Assembly (NCBI GenBank): GCA_031363915.1
Contig: JANLVI010000023.1
Coordinates: 1 to 64,000, forward strand
Source: JANLVI01 sp031363915
Lineage (GTDB): Bacteria > Vulcanimicrobiota > Vulcanimicrobiia > Vulcanimicrobiales > Vulcanimicrobiaceae
Direction of reading: 5' to 3'
DNA length: 64,000 nt
The translations under genes and the position numbers were made by a program. The notes under the pieces were generated by a model that ran no database searches, was not told where the DNA came from, and saw nothing but the letters and a program-made list of their open reading frames with translations. Positions 35,588 to 43,977 of the stretch are shown one piece after another. Each line of letters starts with the position of its first letter. Position 1 is the stretch's first letter.

Positions 35588-35643
35588 GTGGTCCGTCTTT
35601 GAATGGCGAGAAGAGCCGCGACGACGGCCGCGGCAACCCTCGA

Positions 35644-35672
35644 AGTATACGGCCCCAGGCGTTCGGAGTCAA
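35644..35672 (-). promoter_or_regulatory. Sigma70-type promoter for rplM-rpsI
   Basis: TTGACT (35672-35667), 17-bp spacer and TATACT (35649-35644) on the minus strand, 57 bp before the rplM start. This is near-consensus in an otherwise G+C-rich stretch. Confidence 0.85.
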
Positions 35673-35686
35673 CCCGGCGGGTCCGA

Positions 35687-36379
35687 TTACACCCCGGCGT
35701 TCGCGACGGCCGCAAGGCCGGCCCGATCCAGAATCACGAGGCCTTTGAGGCGGCTGCCCTTCACAAAACCCCGCCGGGCGAACTCCGCGACCGCCGAGGA
35801 ACACGACTCCCGGGTGGTTCCCGCCAGGTTTGCCAGATCTTCTTGCGAGAGCGGGAGGTCGAGCTTGACCCCCGCCGGACCCGCCGTCCCAAAATCTGCC
35901 GCCAGGTCGATCAAGCTCCCGGCGACGCGCGCCTCGACTCCAAAACGGCTCAGCTCCTCGAGACGCTTCTGGACTCGCGAGGCGCGTCGGCCGAGCACGA
36001 CGGCGATCTTCGTATAAAGCTCCGGATCGCTCTCGGCGTGGCGCGTGAACGCCTCGGGGGCCAGCAAGAGGACGTGCGCGTCCACGAGGGCCTCGGCTCC
36101 GCTTTCTGCAGAACGCTCGCCGAAGAGGGCACTCGGCGCGAGTACGTCACCGGCAGCCGCAAGAAAGAGGGTCACGTCGCGCACGAACGCGGCGTTACGA
36201 AACACGCGAAACCAGCCGTCGATCACGATCGTGACGGTTGGTCCGTCTAGGGGCACAATCGTACGACGTGCGATCAGTTCCACGCGGCCATCGGCGGCCA
36301 GCCGGTCGATATCGTCTGCGGTCAATCCTTGCACGACCGACCGGGTTCGCCGCCGGACTCCGGCGAACCGCCGCGTCAT
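35687..36379 (-). CDS. Crp/Fnr family transcriptional regulator
   Basis: A 230-residue regulator. The N-terminal cyclic-nucleotide-type beta barrel covers about 12-125, but the phosphate-binding cassette (GE..L...R.A) is not intact (ALFGERSAESGAEAL), so cAMP binding is doubtful. The C-terminal winged helix (LPLSQEDLANLAGTTRESCSSAV, about 165-215) is well formed. The ATG at 36379 is immediately adjacent to the divergent PYP start (CATATG centre). A GTG at 36334 is an alternative start that would leave 45 bp for control. It may regulate the PYP gene. Confidence 0.85.
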   Translation of the reverse strand: MTRRFAGVRRRTRSVVQGLTADDIDRLAADGRVELIARRTIVPLDGPTVTIVIDGWFRVFRNAAFVRDVTLFLAAAGDVLAPSALFGERSAESGAEALVDAHVLLLAPEAFTRHAESDPELYTKIAVVLGRRASRVQKRLEELSRFGVEARVAGSLIDLAADFGTAGPAGVKLDLPLSQEDLANLAGTTRESCSSAVAEFARRGFVKGSRLKGLVILDRAGLAAVANAGV

Positions 36380-36748
36380 ATGGAAGTCAACCCCCAGGAT
36401 CTCTTCGAGCTTGGAGAGACCGAGGTCGACGCGCTGCCGTTCGGACTCATTTCCGTAGATTTCAGTGGAAATATCCAACAGTATAACGCGTACGAATCCA
36501 AACTCGCGCGACTCTCGAAAGAGCGCGTGATCGGCCGAAATTTCTTTAGCGACGTCGCGCCCTGCGCCGCGGTGCAAGAATTCCAAGGCCGGTTCGACCG
36601 CTTCGCGCGCGAGCCTGGCGACGGCGCCGAGTCGTTCGATTTCGTCTTTCGCTTCCCGTTCGGCCGCCAGCACGTGAACATCACGTTCCTACGCAGCGCG
36701 AAAAATCAGCAAATCAAAATTCTCGTCAACCGCTACGACGAAGAATAG
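36380..36748 (+). CDS. Photoactive yellow protein (PYP) homologue, PAS fold
   Basis: A 122-residue protein aligning without gaps over the chromophore region to Halorhodospira PYP. NIQQYNAYESKLARLSKERV followed by IGRNFFSDVAPC keeps Tyr42 (Y35), Glu46 (E39) and the chromophore Cys69 (C62); Thr50 and Arg52 are replaced by Ala and Leu. The C-terminal strands (FDFVFRFPFGRQHVNITF, QIKILVNRYDE) complete the PAS core. In PYP, p-coumaric acid is bound to the Cys and absorbs blue light. Neither a p-coumaroyl ligase nor a Tyr ammonia-lyase is visible nearby. The chromophore is therefore inferred, not shown. It is divergent from a Crp-type regulator. Confidence 0.85.
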   Translation: MEVNPQDLFELGETEVDALPFGLISVDFSGNIQQYNAYESKLARLSKERVIGRNFFSDVAPCAAVQEFQGRFDRFAREPGDGAESFDFVFRFPFGRQHVNITFLRSAKNQQIKILVNRYDEE

Positions 36749-36751
36749 ACC

Positions 36752-37549
36752 CTACAAGCGTAAGCGGTAGCCGATCAGCGGCAGGATGCCGACGTTGCGA
36801 TCGGCGAGTTGCGTGTCGCCATAATATACATTCCCGGTGACGTAGTGCGCGCTATAGTTCAAATAGCGAATACCCAAGATCGCGTCGCCGCGCCAAAGGG
36901 GACGCATCAGGCGCAGGCCCAGATCGACTTGCACCGCGCGCTCCGCAACAGCCGACACGCGATAAACGGAGCACGACGGGACAACAACGCCGTTGCCGAT
37001 CGGAACGCAAATCGTCGACCGACCCCGCGAATACTGAACGCCGTGCATCGACGGATTACCGCCGAGCCGCAGTTCCAACGTCGAGGCATGCGGCAACGCG
37101 AACGTTCGTCCGATTTCAACGCTCGCTCCCGCCACGCGGGAATACTGTTCTGACGAACCATCCGCGTTGAAGTCGACTGGGTAAAACGTATGTTGATTGT
37201 AGAGCGTCTCGCCCAATCCGACGAACCAATTCTGCCCCACGAACTGCCGGATCGATGTATTGAGCACGCCTAGGCGCGTCGACTGCGAATTGCGATCCCC
37301 GTGGGTGAACGGCACGCTTGGAATATTCTCGAGCCGCACCTGCGTTCGCCGATAACGCGACTCCAGCTCGATGATTGGAATCGGCACGAAGCTTATGTTG
37401 TCGACGCGGCCCTCGGCGATTTCGTGTTTGCCCGAGAGCGCGTCGATCGTCAGCCCAACCGATGTCCGGACGGGGTCGGCGAGCGCCGGTACGGAGCATA
37501 CTAGGGTGAGGAAAGCGGCTATTGCAAGTCGCGAGTAGACCGTTCTCAC
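36752..37549 (-). CDS. Exported outer-membrane-like protein, paralogue A
   Basis: A 265-residue protein starting GTG at 37549 with signal peptide VRTVYSRLAIAAFLTLVCSVPALA. The mature part is made of alternating beta-strands ending in YRLRL (terminal hydrophobic residue), compatible with an outer-membrane barrel. It aligns with the neighbouring 37549-38211 product (VGLGETLYNQ versus VGIGETIENR; RLGGNPSMHGVQYSR versus RANATPAMRGLYHNR). Stop/start overlap TAGTG ties them together. Function unknown. Confidence 0.75.
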   Translation of the reverse strand: MRTVYSRLAIAAFLTLVCSVPALADPVRTSVGLTIDALSGKHEIAEGRVDNISFVPIPIIELESRYRRTQVRLENIPSVPFTHGDRNSQSTRLGVLNTSIRQFVGQNWFVGLGETLYNQHTFYPVDFNADGSSEQYSRVAGASVEIGRTFALPHASTLELRLGGNPSMHGVQYSRGRSTICVPIGNGVVVPSCSVYRVSAVAERAVQVDLGLRLMRPLWRGDAILGIRYLNYSAHYVTGNVYYGDTQLADRNVGILPLIGYRLRL

Positions 37550-38211
37550 TAAGCTTTCTCCGCCAGCGCGCCACCGGCGTACGACGGCGTACGGAAATCG
37601 TACTTGGCGACGGAGTTCACGTAGCGAAGTCCGGCAACGATCGAACCGCGGTGTGACGATCGCACGAACGTCGCACCAACATCGATTTGCGAGGCGATCA
37701 GCGGCGTCTGGACCGAACCGTACCTCACGGCACAAGCCGCTGCGCTCAGGTTCGCTGGGCAAATCATTGGGTTGCTGACGTACCGATTGTGGTAGAGTCC
37801 ACGCATCGCGGGCGTTGCGTTCGCCCGCAAATCAAAGTTCGAATTTGCGCCCAGCCGGAGGTCGTGACCCGCCTCGATTCGCAGGCCGGCGACGCGCGTA
37901 AAGATCATATCCTCGAAGAGAGGCGGGACTGAGGCGTTTTGGCTTTGCCGATTTTCGATCGTCTCGCCGATGCCCACGAACGACGCCGTGCCGAGCAAAC
38001 GACGCAGCGACACGACGGCAAAAGAAAGCTTCGTGGGCACGCTTTCAACCTTACCGTAACGTAAGCCGAGACTCGAAATGACCTCAGCGCTGAGTTGCGA
38101 TCGCCGATAGGTCGCCGTCACGCCGTACGTCGTGATCTGACCCGCCGATACACTCGAATAACACCCGAAACTCAGCGCGAGTACCGCAACCGCAACGCGA
38201 AGGATTACCAC
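37549..38211 (-). CDS. Exported outer-membrane-like protein, paralogue B
   Basis: A 220-residue protein with N-terminal signal VVILRVAVAVLALSFGCYSSVSAG (GTG start). It shares block order and motifs with paralogue A (SFVGIGETIENR, FTRVAGLRIEAGHDL, ATPAMRGLYHNRY), indicating a tandem duplication. It is the upstream gene of the pair. Region 38212-38433, between it and truA, shows no gene I can support. Confidence 0.7.
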   Translation of the reverse strand: MVILRVAVAVLALSFGCYSSVSAGQITTYGVTATYRRSQLSAEVISSLGLRYGKVESVPTKLSFAVVSLRRLLGTASFVGIGETIENRQSQNASVPPLFEDMIFTRVAGLRIEAGHDLRLGANSNFDLRANATPAMRGLYHNRYVSNPMICPANLSAAACAVRYGSVQTPLIASQIDVGATFVRSSHRGSIVAGLRYVNSVAKYDFRTPSYAGGALAEKA

Positions 38212-38433
38212 TATAGCACCCGCTTTCAGGGAAGGTGTTTTGTAAGGCCGCCTTCGGGCTCCTCCGTGGAATGCGAGCGCAAGATTCGGGACGCGCGCGA
38301 TAACAGAAACACGTACGCTAGGGTCATGAGCTACACGGTTTCCAGCCTACCGGATGCCGAGCTTGGCGAGCGCGTCTTTTTACTGAACTTCGAGCATCAA
38401 CCGGCCCGCACGCGTCGATCCGGCGTCCGTTGC

Positions 38434-39219
38434 TTAGATGCCACGGCATGCCGGGACGAGTGCGGGACGATACGAGGCGAAGCCCGGATACTCGACCCCG
38501 GCTAGGTAGAGCCCCGCGGCGGCAGCGGTATAACCGGCTTCGCGACGGTCTTTCGAAGCGAGGATGCGCGGGATGTCGTCGAGCGGGCGCTGACCGGTCG
38601 CGATTTCGACCAGTGTGCCGACCGTGATACGGATCTGACGATGCAGAAAGCCGTCGCCGATCACGCGAATTTTGAAGAGTTCGCCGGTGCGTTCGATTTC
38701 GATATCGAGGATGGTGCGCACGGTGCCGCCGCGATCGGGCAGGACGCCGCAGAACGCGATGAAATCGTGCTTGCCGATGAGATCTTGCGCGGCGCGTTCG
38801 AAGAGCGTTCGGTCGATCGGGCGCCATACGTGGTGCGCCGAGCGGCGCAACGTCGCCGAGGGTGTGCGGCGATTGAGAATCACGTATTCGTAGATGCGGC
38901 GCGTCGCGTGGTGACGCGCCGAGAACCCGTCTTCGACGATATCCGCGTCGCGCGCGGTAATGTCTTGCGGTAAATGCGCGTTCAGTGCGAGTGCGAGACG
39001 TTCGATCGGGAACGTGCGCTCGGCTTTGAACGAAATGACTTGCCCCGTTGCGTGAACGCCGGCATCCGTGCGTCCCGCACACGTGACTTTGATCGTTTCC
39101 GCGAAGAGTGCGGCGAGCGTCTTTTCGAGCTCGCCGCACACCGTGCGATATTTCGGCTGAAATTGCCAGCCTGAAAAATCCGTTCCGTCATATTCTAGGA
39201 CGGAGCGGTACGTGGGCAA
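38434..39219 (-). CDS. truA: tRNA pseudouridine synthase A
   Basis: A 261-residue TruA, which modifies U38-U40 in tRNA anticodon arms. It has YDGTDFSGWQFQP, the catalytic AGRTDAGVHATGQVISF (Asp about 52), RRIYEYVILNRR, GKHDFIAFC and GDGFLHRQIRITVGTL. The start is TTG at 39219, 2 bp after the upstream stop; no nearer standard start fits. Confidence 0.95.
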   Translation of the reverse strand: MPTYRSVLEYDGTDFSGWQFQPKYRTVCGELEKTLAALFAETIKVTCAGRTDAGVHATGQVISFKAERTFPIERLALALNAHLPQDITARDADIVEDGFSARHHATRRIYEYVILNRRTPSATLRRSAHHVWRPIDRTLFERAAQDLIGKHDFIAFCGVLPDRGGTVRTILDIEIERTGELFKIRVIGDGFLHRQIRITVGTLVEIATGQRPLDDIPRILASKDRREAGYTAAAAGLYLAGVEYPGFASYRPALVPACRGI

Positions 39220-39221
39220 GC

Positions 39222-39665
39222 TTAGACGGCTACCTTACGGGGCACATCGCGCTTTTCATCGAGGTCGAGCAGGTCGGCCCAAACCGTAATATCGGTGCGG
39301 CTCGCATCAAGCGAATTCCGCAGGTCGAGGAAGTACGTTTCACCTTCGCTGCCCGGTGCGGGCGCGTGGCCGAGGAACGTCTTGTTCCAATCCGTGATTT
39401 CAGCGGGGGTTTTCTTGTCGGCGAACGACTTCACATACGCTTCGATTTCGTGGTCATCTTTGGCGTTTGCGACTTTGTCGAGGAACGCTTCGTGATCGAT
39501 ACCGAGGAACGTGAACACGCCGACGTCCATCGGGCAATTGTAATGATATTCACCGATGTTGCCGTGGGCTTTTGCCTTGGCTTTATCGATCGTGCGCGCA
39601 ATCATGACGAGGCCCGCCATGTGTTCTTTGACGCTGCGCGGGAATGAGGTGGTGAGATCGAGCAT
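39222..39665 (-). CDS. DUF5069 family protein
   Basis: A 147-residue soluble protein with family pattern LTTSFPRSVKEHMAGLVMIARTIDKAKA, then NIGEYHYNCPMD and FLGIDHEAFLDKVAN. The ATG at 39665 follows AAGGAG. Family function is unknown. It lies between hutF and truA on the same strand; co-transcription is likely. Confidence 0.82.
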   Translation of the reverse strand: MLDLTTSFPRSVKEHMAGLVMIARTIDKAKAKAHGNIGEYHYNCPMDVGVFTFLGIDHEAFLDKVANAKDDHEIEAYVKSFADKKTPAEITDWNKTFLGHAPAPGSEGETYFLDLRNSLDASRTDITVWADLLDLDEKRDVPRKVAV

Positions 39666-39693
39666 TGACTCTCCTTGACGCTTGGGTACTACA

Positions 39694-41097
39694 CTACGCT
39701 TGGTGCAGGCCATTTGACTCGACACTAGCGGCAAAGGTTTCGCGTAAAGAGCGAAGTGCGACGGTGTAGTCGCGCCGGATCGCAGTATCCTGCGCGTGCA
39801 CGCGCTCGCGAATGACCCACTCTCCGCCGACCATCACGTCACGAACCGCCGCCGAGCCCACAGCAAAGATATAGGTATCGAGCAGCTCTTCGGTCGCCGC
39901 GGTCGCAATCAGCGGGTCGGAACCGTCGAGCACGACGAAATCCGCACGCGAACCGACGGCGATGCTGCCGATCGGCTGGGCGAGGGAGAGCGCGCCACCC
40001 CGCGCCGCCGCGATATACAGGCGCTCGCCGACCGAGCCGGTATTCTCGGCGAGCACGTTGCGCCGCCGCGTTGCGAGGCGCGCAACGTACTCGATCCAGC
40101 GCAGTTCGTCCGATGCGGAGAGCGCAACGTTGCTATCCGTCCCGACCGCAAACGTGCCACCTGCCAGCAGGTAGGCGGGCATCGGAAAAATGCCGTCGCC
40201 CAGATTCGCTTCAGTCGTCGGACAGAGGCTGACGACGACACCGCTCGCAGCAAGGTCGCTGACCTCGCCGGCGTCCGCATGCGTCGCGTGGACGAGCGTC
40301 CAGCGCCGATCCACGGCGAATCGCTCGAGCAGCCACGCCAGCGGCCGCTGTCCGCTCCACGCGATCGAGACTTCGACTTCGCGCTGTTGTTCGGCGATGT
40401 GGAGGTGGACCGGCATGTTCGAGGCGGCGGCAAAATCGACGACGGTCGCAAGCGCCGCGGGCGTTACGGCGCGCAGCGAATGCGGTGCGACGCCCACGCG
40501 TACGAGCGGACGATCGAGGGCCAAGCGTTCGAGTTTTTGCACGAGCGTCAGGAACGTATCGGTCGGCATGATGAAGCGCCGCTGCCCAAACGTCGGCGCA
40601 GCGCCGCCGAAGTCGCTCGTCTGATAGAGCACGGGTAAGAGCGTTAGTCCGATGCCCGCCGTCGCGGCGGCTGCGATCACGCGTTCGGCAAGCTCGGCTT
40701 TGTTCGCATACGGCGTGCCATCGCGATCGTTGTGCAGGTAGTGAAATTCTGCCACGGAGGTATAGCCGCCGCGCAGCATCTCGACGAACGTCGCCGCCGC
40801 GATCGCCTCGAACGCATCGGGGTCGATTGCGGCGAGCACGTCGTACATCTTCTCGCGCCACGTCCAGAAATCGTCGGAATTTCCCGCACGACGCTCGGTC
40901 GCACCAGCGATCGCGCGCTGAAAAACATGCGAATGTGCGTTCGGCATTCCAGGCAACACGGGACCCGCAAGGAGCATCGCATCGCCGCGCGGCGAAGACG
41001 GCTCGATGCGCTCGATCGTTCCGTGGCAGTCGATTTCGATGCTCACGTCGCTTGCCCAACCGCTTGCGAGCCGTGCTAACGGCGCGAAGACGCGCAT
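39694..41097 (-). CDS. hutF: Formimidoylglutamate deiminase
   Basis: A 467-residue amidohydrolase of the cytosine-deaminase group. PGMPNAHSHVFQRAIAG holds the metal His pair (HSH), HLHIAEQQREVE the third, VHATHAD the fourth, and GTDSNVALS the metal Asp. HutF turns N-formimino-L-glutamate into N-formyl-L-glutamate and ammonia. The ATG at 41097 is 23 bp from divergent hutI. Together with hutI, U and H this predicts the formylglutamate branch. Confidence 0.92.
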   Translation of the reverse strand: MRVFAPLARLASGWASDVSIEIDCHGTIERIEPSSPRGDAMLLAGPVLPGMPNAHSHVFQRAIAGATERRAGNSDDFWTWREKMYDVLAAIDPDAFEAIAAATFVEMLRGGYTSVAEFHYLHNDRDGTPYANKAELAERVIAAAATAGIGLTLLPVLYQTSDFGGAAPTFGQRRFIMPTDTFLTLVQKLERLALDRPLVRVGVAPHSLRAVTPAALATVVDFAAASNMPVHLHIAEQQREVEVSIAWSGQRPLAWLLERFAVDRRWTLVHATHADAGEVSDLAASGVVVSLCPTTEANLGDGIFPMPAYLLAGGTFAVGTDSNVALSASDELRWIEYVARLATRRRNVLAENTGSVGERLYIAAARGGALSLAQPIGSIAVGSRADFVVLDGSDPLIATAATEELLDTYIFAVGSAAVRDVMVGGEWVIRERVHAQDTAIRRDYTVALRSLRETFAASVESNGLHQA

Positions 41098-41120
41098 CAG
41101 CGTCCGCCTCGCGTGATGCG

Positions 41121-42338
41121 ATGACGTTCGATCTGCTCGTTCGCAACGCACGTCTGGCCACGATGGCGGGGTCGAACTACGGCGCAATCGAGGACGGCGC
41201 GTTCGCGGTACGCGACGGGCGCATCGCGTGGATCGGTTGCGAGGCAGACGTGCCCGCCTGCGAGGCTCGCGAGAGCTTGGATGCGGAGCGACACTGGATT
41301 ACGCCCGGGTTCGTGGACTGCCACACGCATCTCATCTACGGGGGAAACCGCGCGCGCGAGTTCGAGCAACGGCTCGAAGGCGCGACGTACGAACAGATCG
41401 CGCGTGGCGGCGGCGGTATTCTTTCGACCGTTCGCGCGACGCGTGCGGCAAGCGAGGATGACTTGCTCCGCATCGGCGATGCGCGCGTGCAGCGGCTGCG
41501 CGCCGAGGGCGTGACGACGCTCGAAATCAAATCGGGCTACGGACTCGACCTCGAAACCGAACTGCGCGAACTGCGGGTCGCGCGCGCGCTCGGCGAGCGT
41601 AACGACGTAACGGTTCGAACGACGTACCTCGGCGCGCACGCGTTGCCGCCGGAATTCTCGGGTCGAGCCGATGCGTATATCGATTTCGTTTGCTCCACGG
41701 TGCTGCCGCAGGTCGTCCGCGAAAATCTCGCCGACCGCGTCGATGCATTCTGCGAGACGATCGCATTCACTCCCGCGCAGACCGCACGATTTTTCGATGC
41801 CGCGCGCGCACGCGGACTGGGCATCGCCCTGCACGCCGATCAACTGACTGACGGCGGCGGCGCGGAAATTGCGGCACGGTACGGCGCGCAATCCGCCGAC
41901 CATCTCGAACACACGTCCGAAGCGGGCATCGCGGCACTGGCCGCCGCAGGCACCGTCGCCGTGTTGTTGCCGGGCGCGTATTACTTCTTGCGTGAGACGA
42001 AGCTGCCGCCTATCGCAGCACTGCGGGCGCACGGCGTGCCGATCGCGCTTGCGACCGATTGCAATCCCGGTACGTCGCCGATCGAGTCGATCTTGCTCGT
42101 CCTCAACCTCGCCTGCACGCTCTTCCGGCTTACCGCACAGGAAGCGCTCGCGGGGATCACGCGCTGCGGCGCGCAGGCGTTGGGACTCGGCGCAGAGATC
42201 GGGACGCTCGAACGCGGCAAATTCGCCGACTTCACGCTTTGGGACATCGATCACCCCGCGCAGCTCGCGTACGCGCTGGGCGTCAATCCCGCGCGCGGCG
42301 TGTATCGGCGGGGCCGGCGTCAAGCATCGGCAACGTAA
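41121..42338 (+). CDS. hutI: Imidazolonepropionase
   Basis: A 405-residue amidohydrolase. PGFVDCHTHLIYGGNRAREFEQRLEGATY is the classic HutI segment (residues about 65-93), with KSGYGLDLETELRELRVAR, FCETIAFTPAQT, LHADQLTDGGGAEIAA and ATDCNPGTSPIES. It hydrolyses 4-imidazolone-5-propanoate to formiminoglutamate. Convergent with hutU; the last 56 bp overlap. Confidence 0.95.
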   Translation: MTFDLLVRNARLATMAGSNYGAIEDGAFAVRDGRIAWIGCEADVPACEARESLDAERHWITPGFVDCHTHLIYGGNRAREFEQRLEGATYEQIARGGGGILSTVRATRAASEDDLLRIGDARVQRLRAEGVTTLEIKSGYGLDLETELRELRVARALGERNDVTVRTTYLGAHALPPEFSGRADAYIDFVCSTVLPQVVRENLADRVDAFCETIAFTPAQTARFFDAARARGLGIALHADQLTDGGGAEIAARYGAQSADHLEHTSEAGIAALAAAGTVAVLLPGAYYFLRETKLPPIAALRAHGVPIALATDCNPGTSPIESILLVLNLACTLFRLTAQEALAGITRCGAQALGLGAEIGTLERGKFADFTLWDIDHPAQLAYALGVNPARGVYRRGRRQASAT

Positions 42339-43977
42339 GATCGTTTTCACGAGCGCACGCGATTGCATCTTCGTAACCCGCGTCGGCATGGCGCATCACG
42401 CCCGTCGCCGGATCGTTCGTCAGCACGCGCTCGAGCCGACGCGCGGCATCGGCCGTGCCGTCGGCAACGATCACCATTCCAGAGTGCTGTGAATACCCCA
42501 TCCCGACACCGCCGCCGTGATGGAGACTCACCCACGTCGCTCCGCTTGCGGTATTCAAGAGCGCGTTGAGAAGCGGCCAATCCGAAACGGCGTCCGAACC
42601 GTCGCGCATCCCTTCGGTTTCGCGATTGGGACTTGCAACCGATCCGGAATCCAAATGATCGCGGCCGATGACAATCGGCGCTTTGAGTTCGCCGCGCGCA
42701 ACCATTTCATTGAACGCAATTCCCGCTTTGGCACGATCGCCAAGACCGATCCAGCAAATGCGCGCGGGTAAACCTTGAAAGGCGATGCGATCTTTTGCCA
42801 TGTCGAGCCAATTGATCAAGTGCGGATTATCGGGGAAGAGTTCTTTCATCTTCGCGTCCGTTTTGTAGATGTCGTCGGGATCGCCCGAAAGCGCGACCCA
42901 GCGAAACGGACCGATACCGCGGCAAAATAGCGGCCGAATGTACGCCGGGACGAAGCCGGGGAACGTAAACGCGTCCGCGTAACCCACATCGAGCGCCATT
43001 TGGCGGATGTTGTTTCCGTAGTCGACGGTCGGAATACCGAGCCGGTGGAACGCGACCATCGCCGCAACGTGCGCTGCCATCGAGGTTTTCGCGGCCGCTT
43101 CGATCTCGGCGGGGTTCTCGCGTCGCGCACGCTCCGCGCGTTCGAGCGTCCAGCCTGCGGGAAGATACCCGTTGCGCGGATCGTGCGCGCTCGTTTGATC
43201 GGTGACGAGATCCGGGCGCACGCCGCGCCGCACGAGTTCGGGAAAAATCTCCGCCGCGTTTCCAAGTAAGCCGACCGAGACGGCTTCCCGTTTGGCAACG
43301 GCCGCATCGATCATCGCGAGCGCTTCGTCGAGCGAATCCGCACGACGATCGAGATAGCGTGTTTGCAACCGGCGTTCGATATGCGCGGGATCGCACTCGA
43401 CCGCCAGCATCGATGCGCCCGCCATCGTCGCGGCAAGCGGTTGCGCGCCGCCCATTCCGCCGAGGCCCGCGGTCAGGAACCAGCGGCCACGCAGATCGCC
43501 GCCGTAATGCTGACGACCGGCCTCAACGAACGTCTCGTAAGTGCCTTGCACGATGCCTTGCGAGCCGATGTAAATCCACGAACCGGCCGTCATTTGGCCG
43601 TACATCATCAACCCTTGGCGGTCGAGTTCGTTGAAGTGCTCCCACGTCGCCCAATGCGGCACAAGATTGGAGTTGGCGATGAGGACGCGCGGTGCGTCGG
43701 CGTGCGTACGGAAGACGCCGACGGGTTTACCCGACTGCACCAGCAACGTTTCATCGTTCTCGAGTTTCCGTAGCGCAGAGACGATGGCATCGAAGCAAGC
43801 CCAATTGCGCGCCGCTTTTCCGAGCCCGCCGTAAACCACAAGATCGTCCGGCCGTTCGGCGACCTCGGGGTCGAGGTTGTTCATGAGCATGCGCAACGGC
43901 GCTTCGGTGAGCCAGCTCTTTGCCGTCAGCTCCGTTCCGCGCGGCGAGCGTACGACGCGCGGTGAGGCGATCAACAC
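42283..43977 (-). CDS. hutU: Urocanate hydratase
   Basis: A 564-residue NAD-dependent urocanase. Diagnostic motifs: YGGLGKAARNWACFDAI, MTAGSWIYIGSQGIVQGTYET, GRWFLTAGLGGMGGAQPLA, DQTSAHDPRNGYLPAGW, ICWIGLGDRAKAGIAFNE, RDHLDSGSVASPNRETEGM and LHHGGGVGMGYSQHSGMV. The GTG start overlaps the hutH stop by 7 bp, so hutH-hutU is one operon. Confidence 0.97.
   Translation of the reverse strand: MLIASPRVVRSPRGTELTAKSWLTEAPLRMLMNNLDPEVAERPDDLVVYGGLGKAARNWACFDAIVSALRKLENDETLLVQSGKPVGVFRTHADAPRVLIANSNLVPHWATWEHFNELDRQGLMMYGQMTAGSWIYIGSQGIVQGTYETFVEAGRQHYGGDLRGRWFLTAGLGGMGGAQPLAATMAGASMLAVECDPAHIERRLQTRYLDRRADSLDEALAMIDAAVAKREAVSVGLLGNAAEIFPELVRRGVRPDLVTDQTSAHDPRNGYLPAGWTLERAERARRENPAEIEAAAKTSMAAHVAAMVAFHRLGIPTVDYGNNIRQMALDVGYADAFTFPGFVPAYIRPLFCRGIGPFRWVALSGDPDDIYKTDAKMKELFPDNPHLINWLDMAKDRIAFQGLPARICWIGLGDRAKAGIAFNEMVARGELKAPIVIGRDHLDSGSVASPNRETEGMRDGSDAVSDWPLLNALLNTASGATWVSLHHGGGVGMGYSQHSGMVIVADGTADAARRLERVLTNDPATGVMRHADAGYEDAIACARENDLTLPMLDAGPADTRRARD

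Noticed and set aside
36380..36673. N-terminal extension of the Crp regulator
   Set aside because: It is the antisense of the PYP gene; the regulator barrel begins after 36379.
38326..38505. Short plus-strand frame MSYTVSSLPDAELGERVF in the truA gap
   Set aside because: No ribosome site; runs into truA antisense. Only weak coding look.
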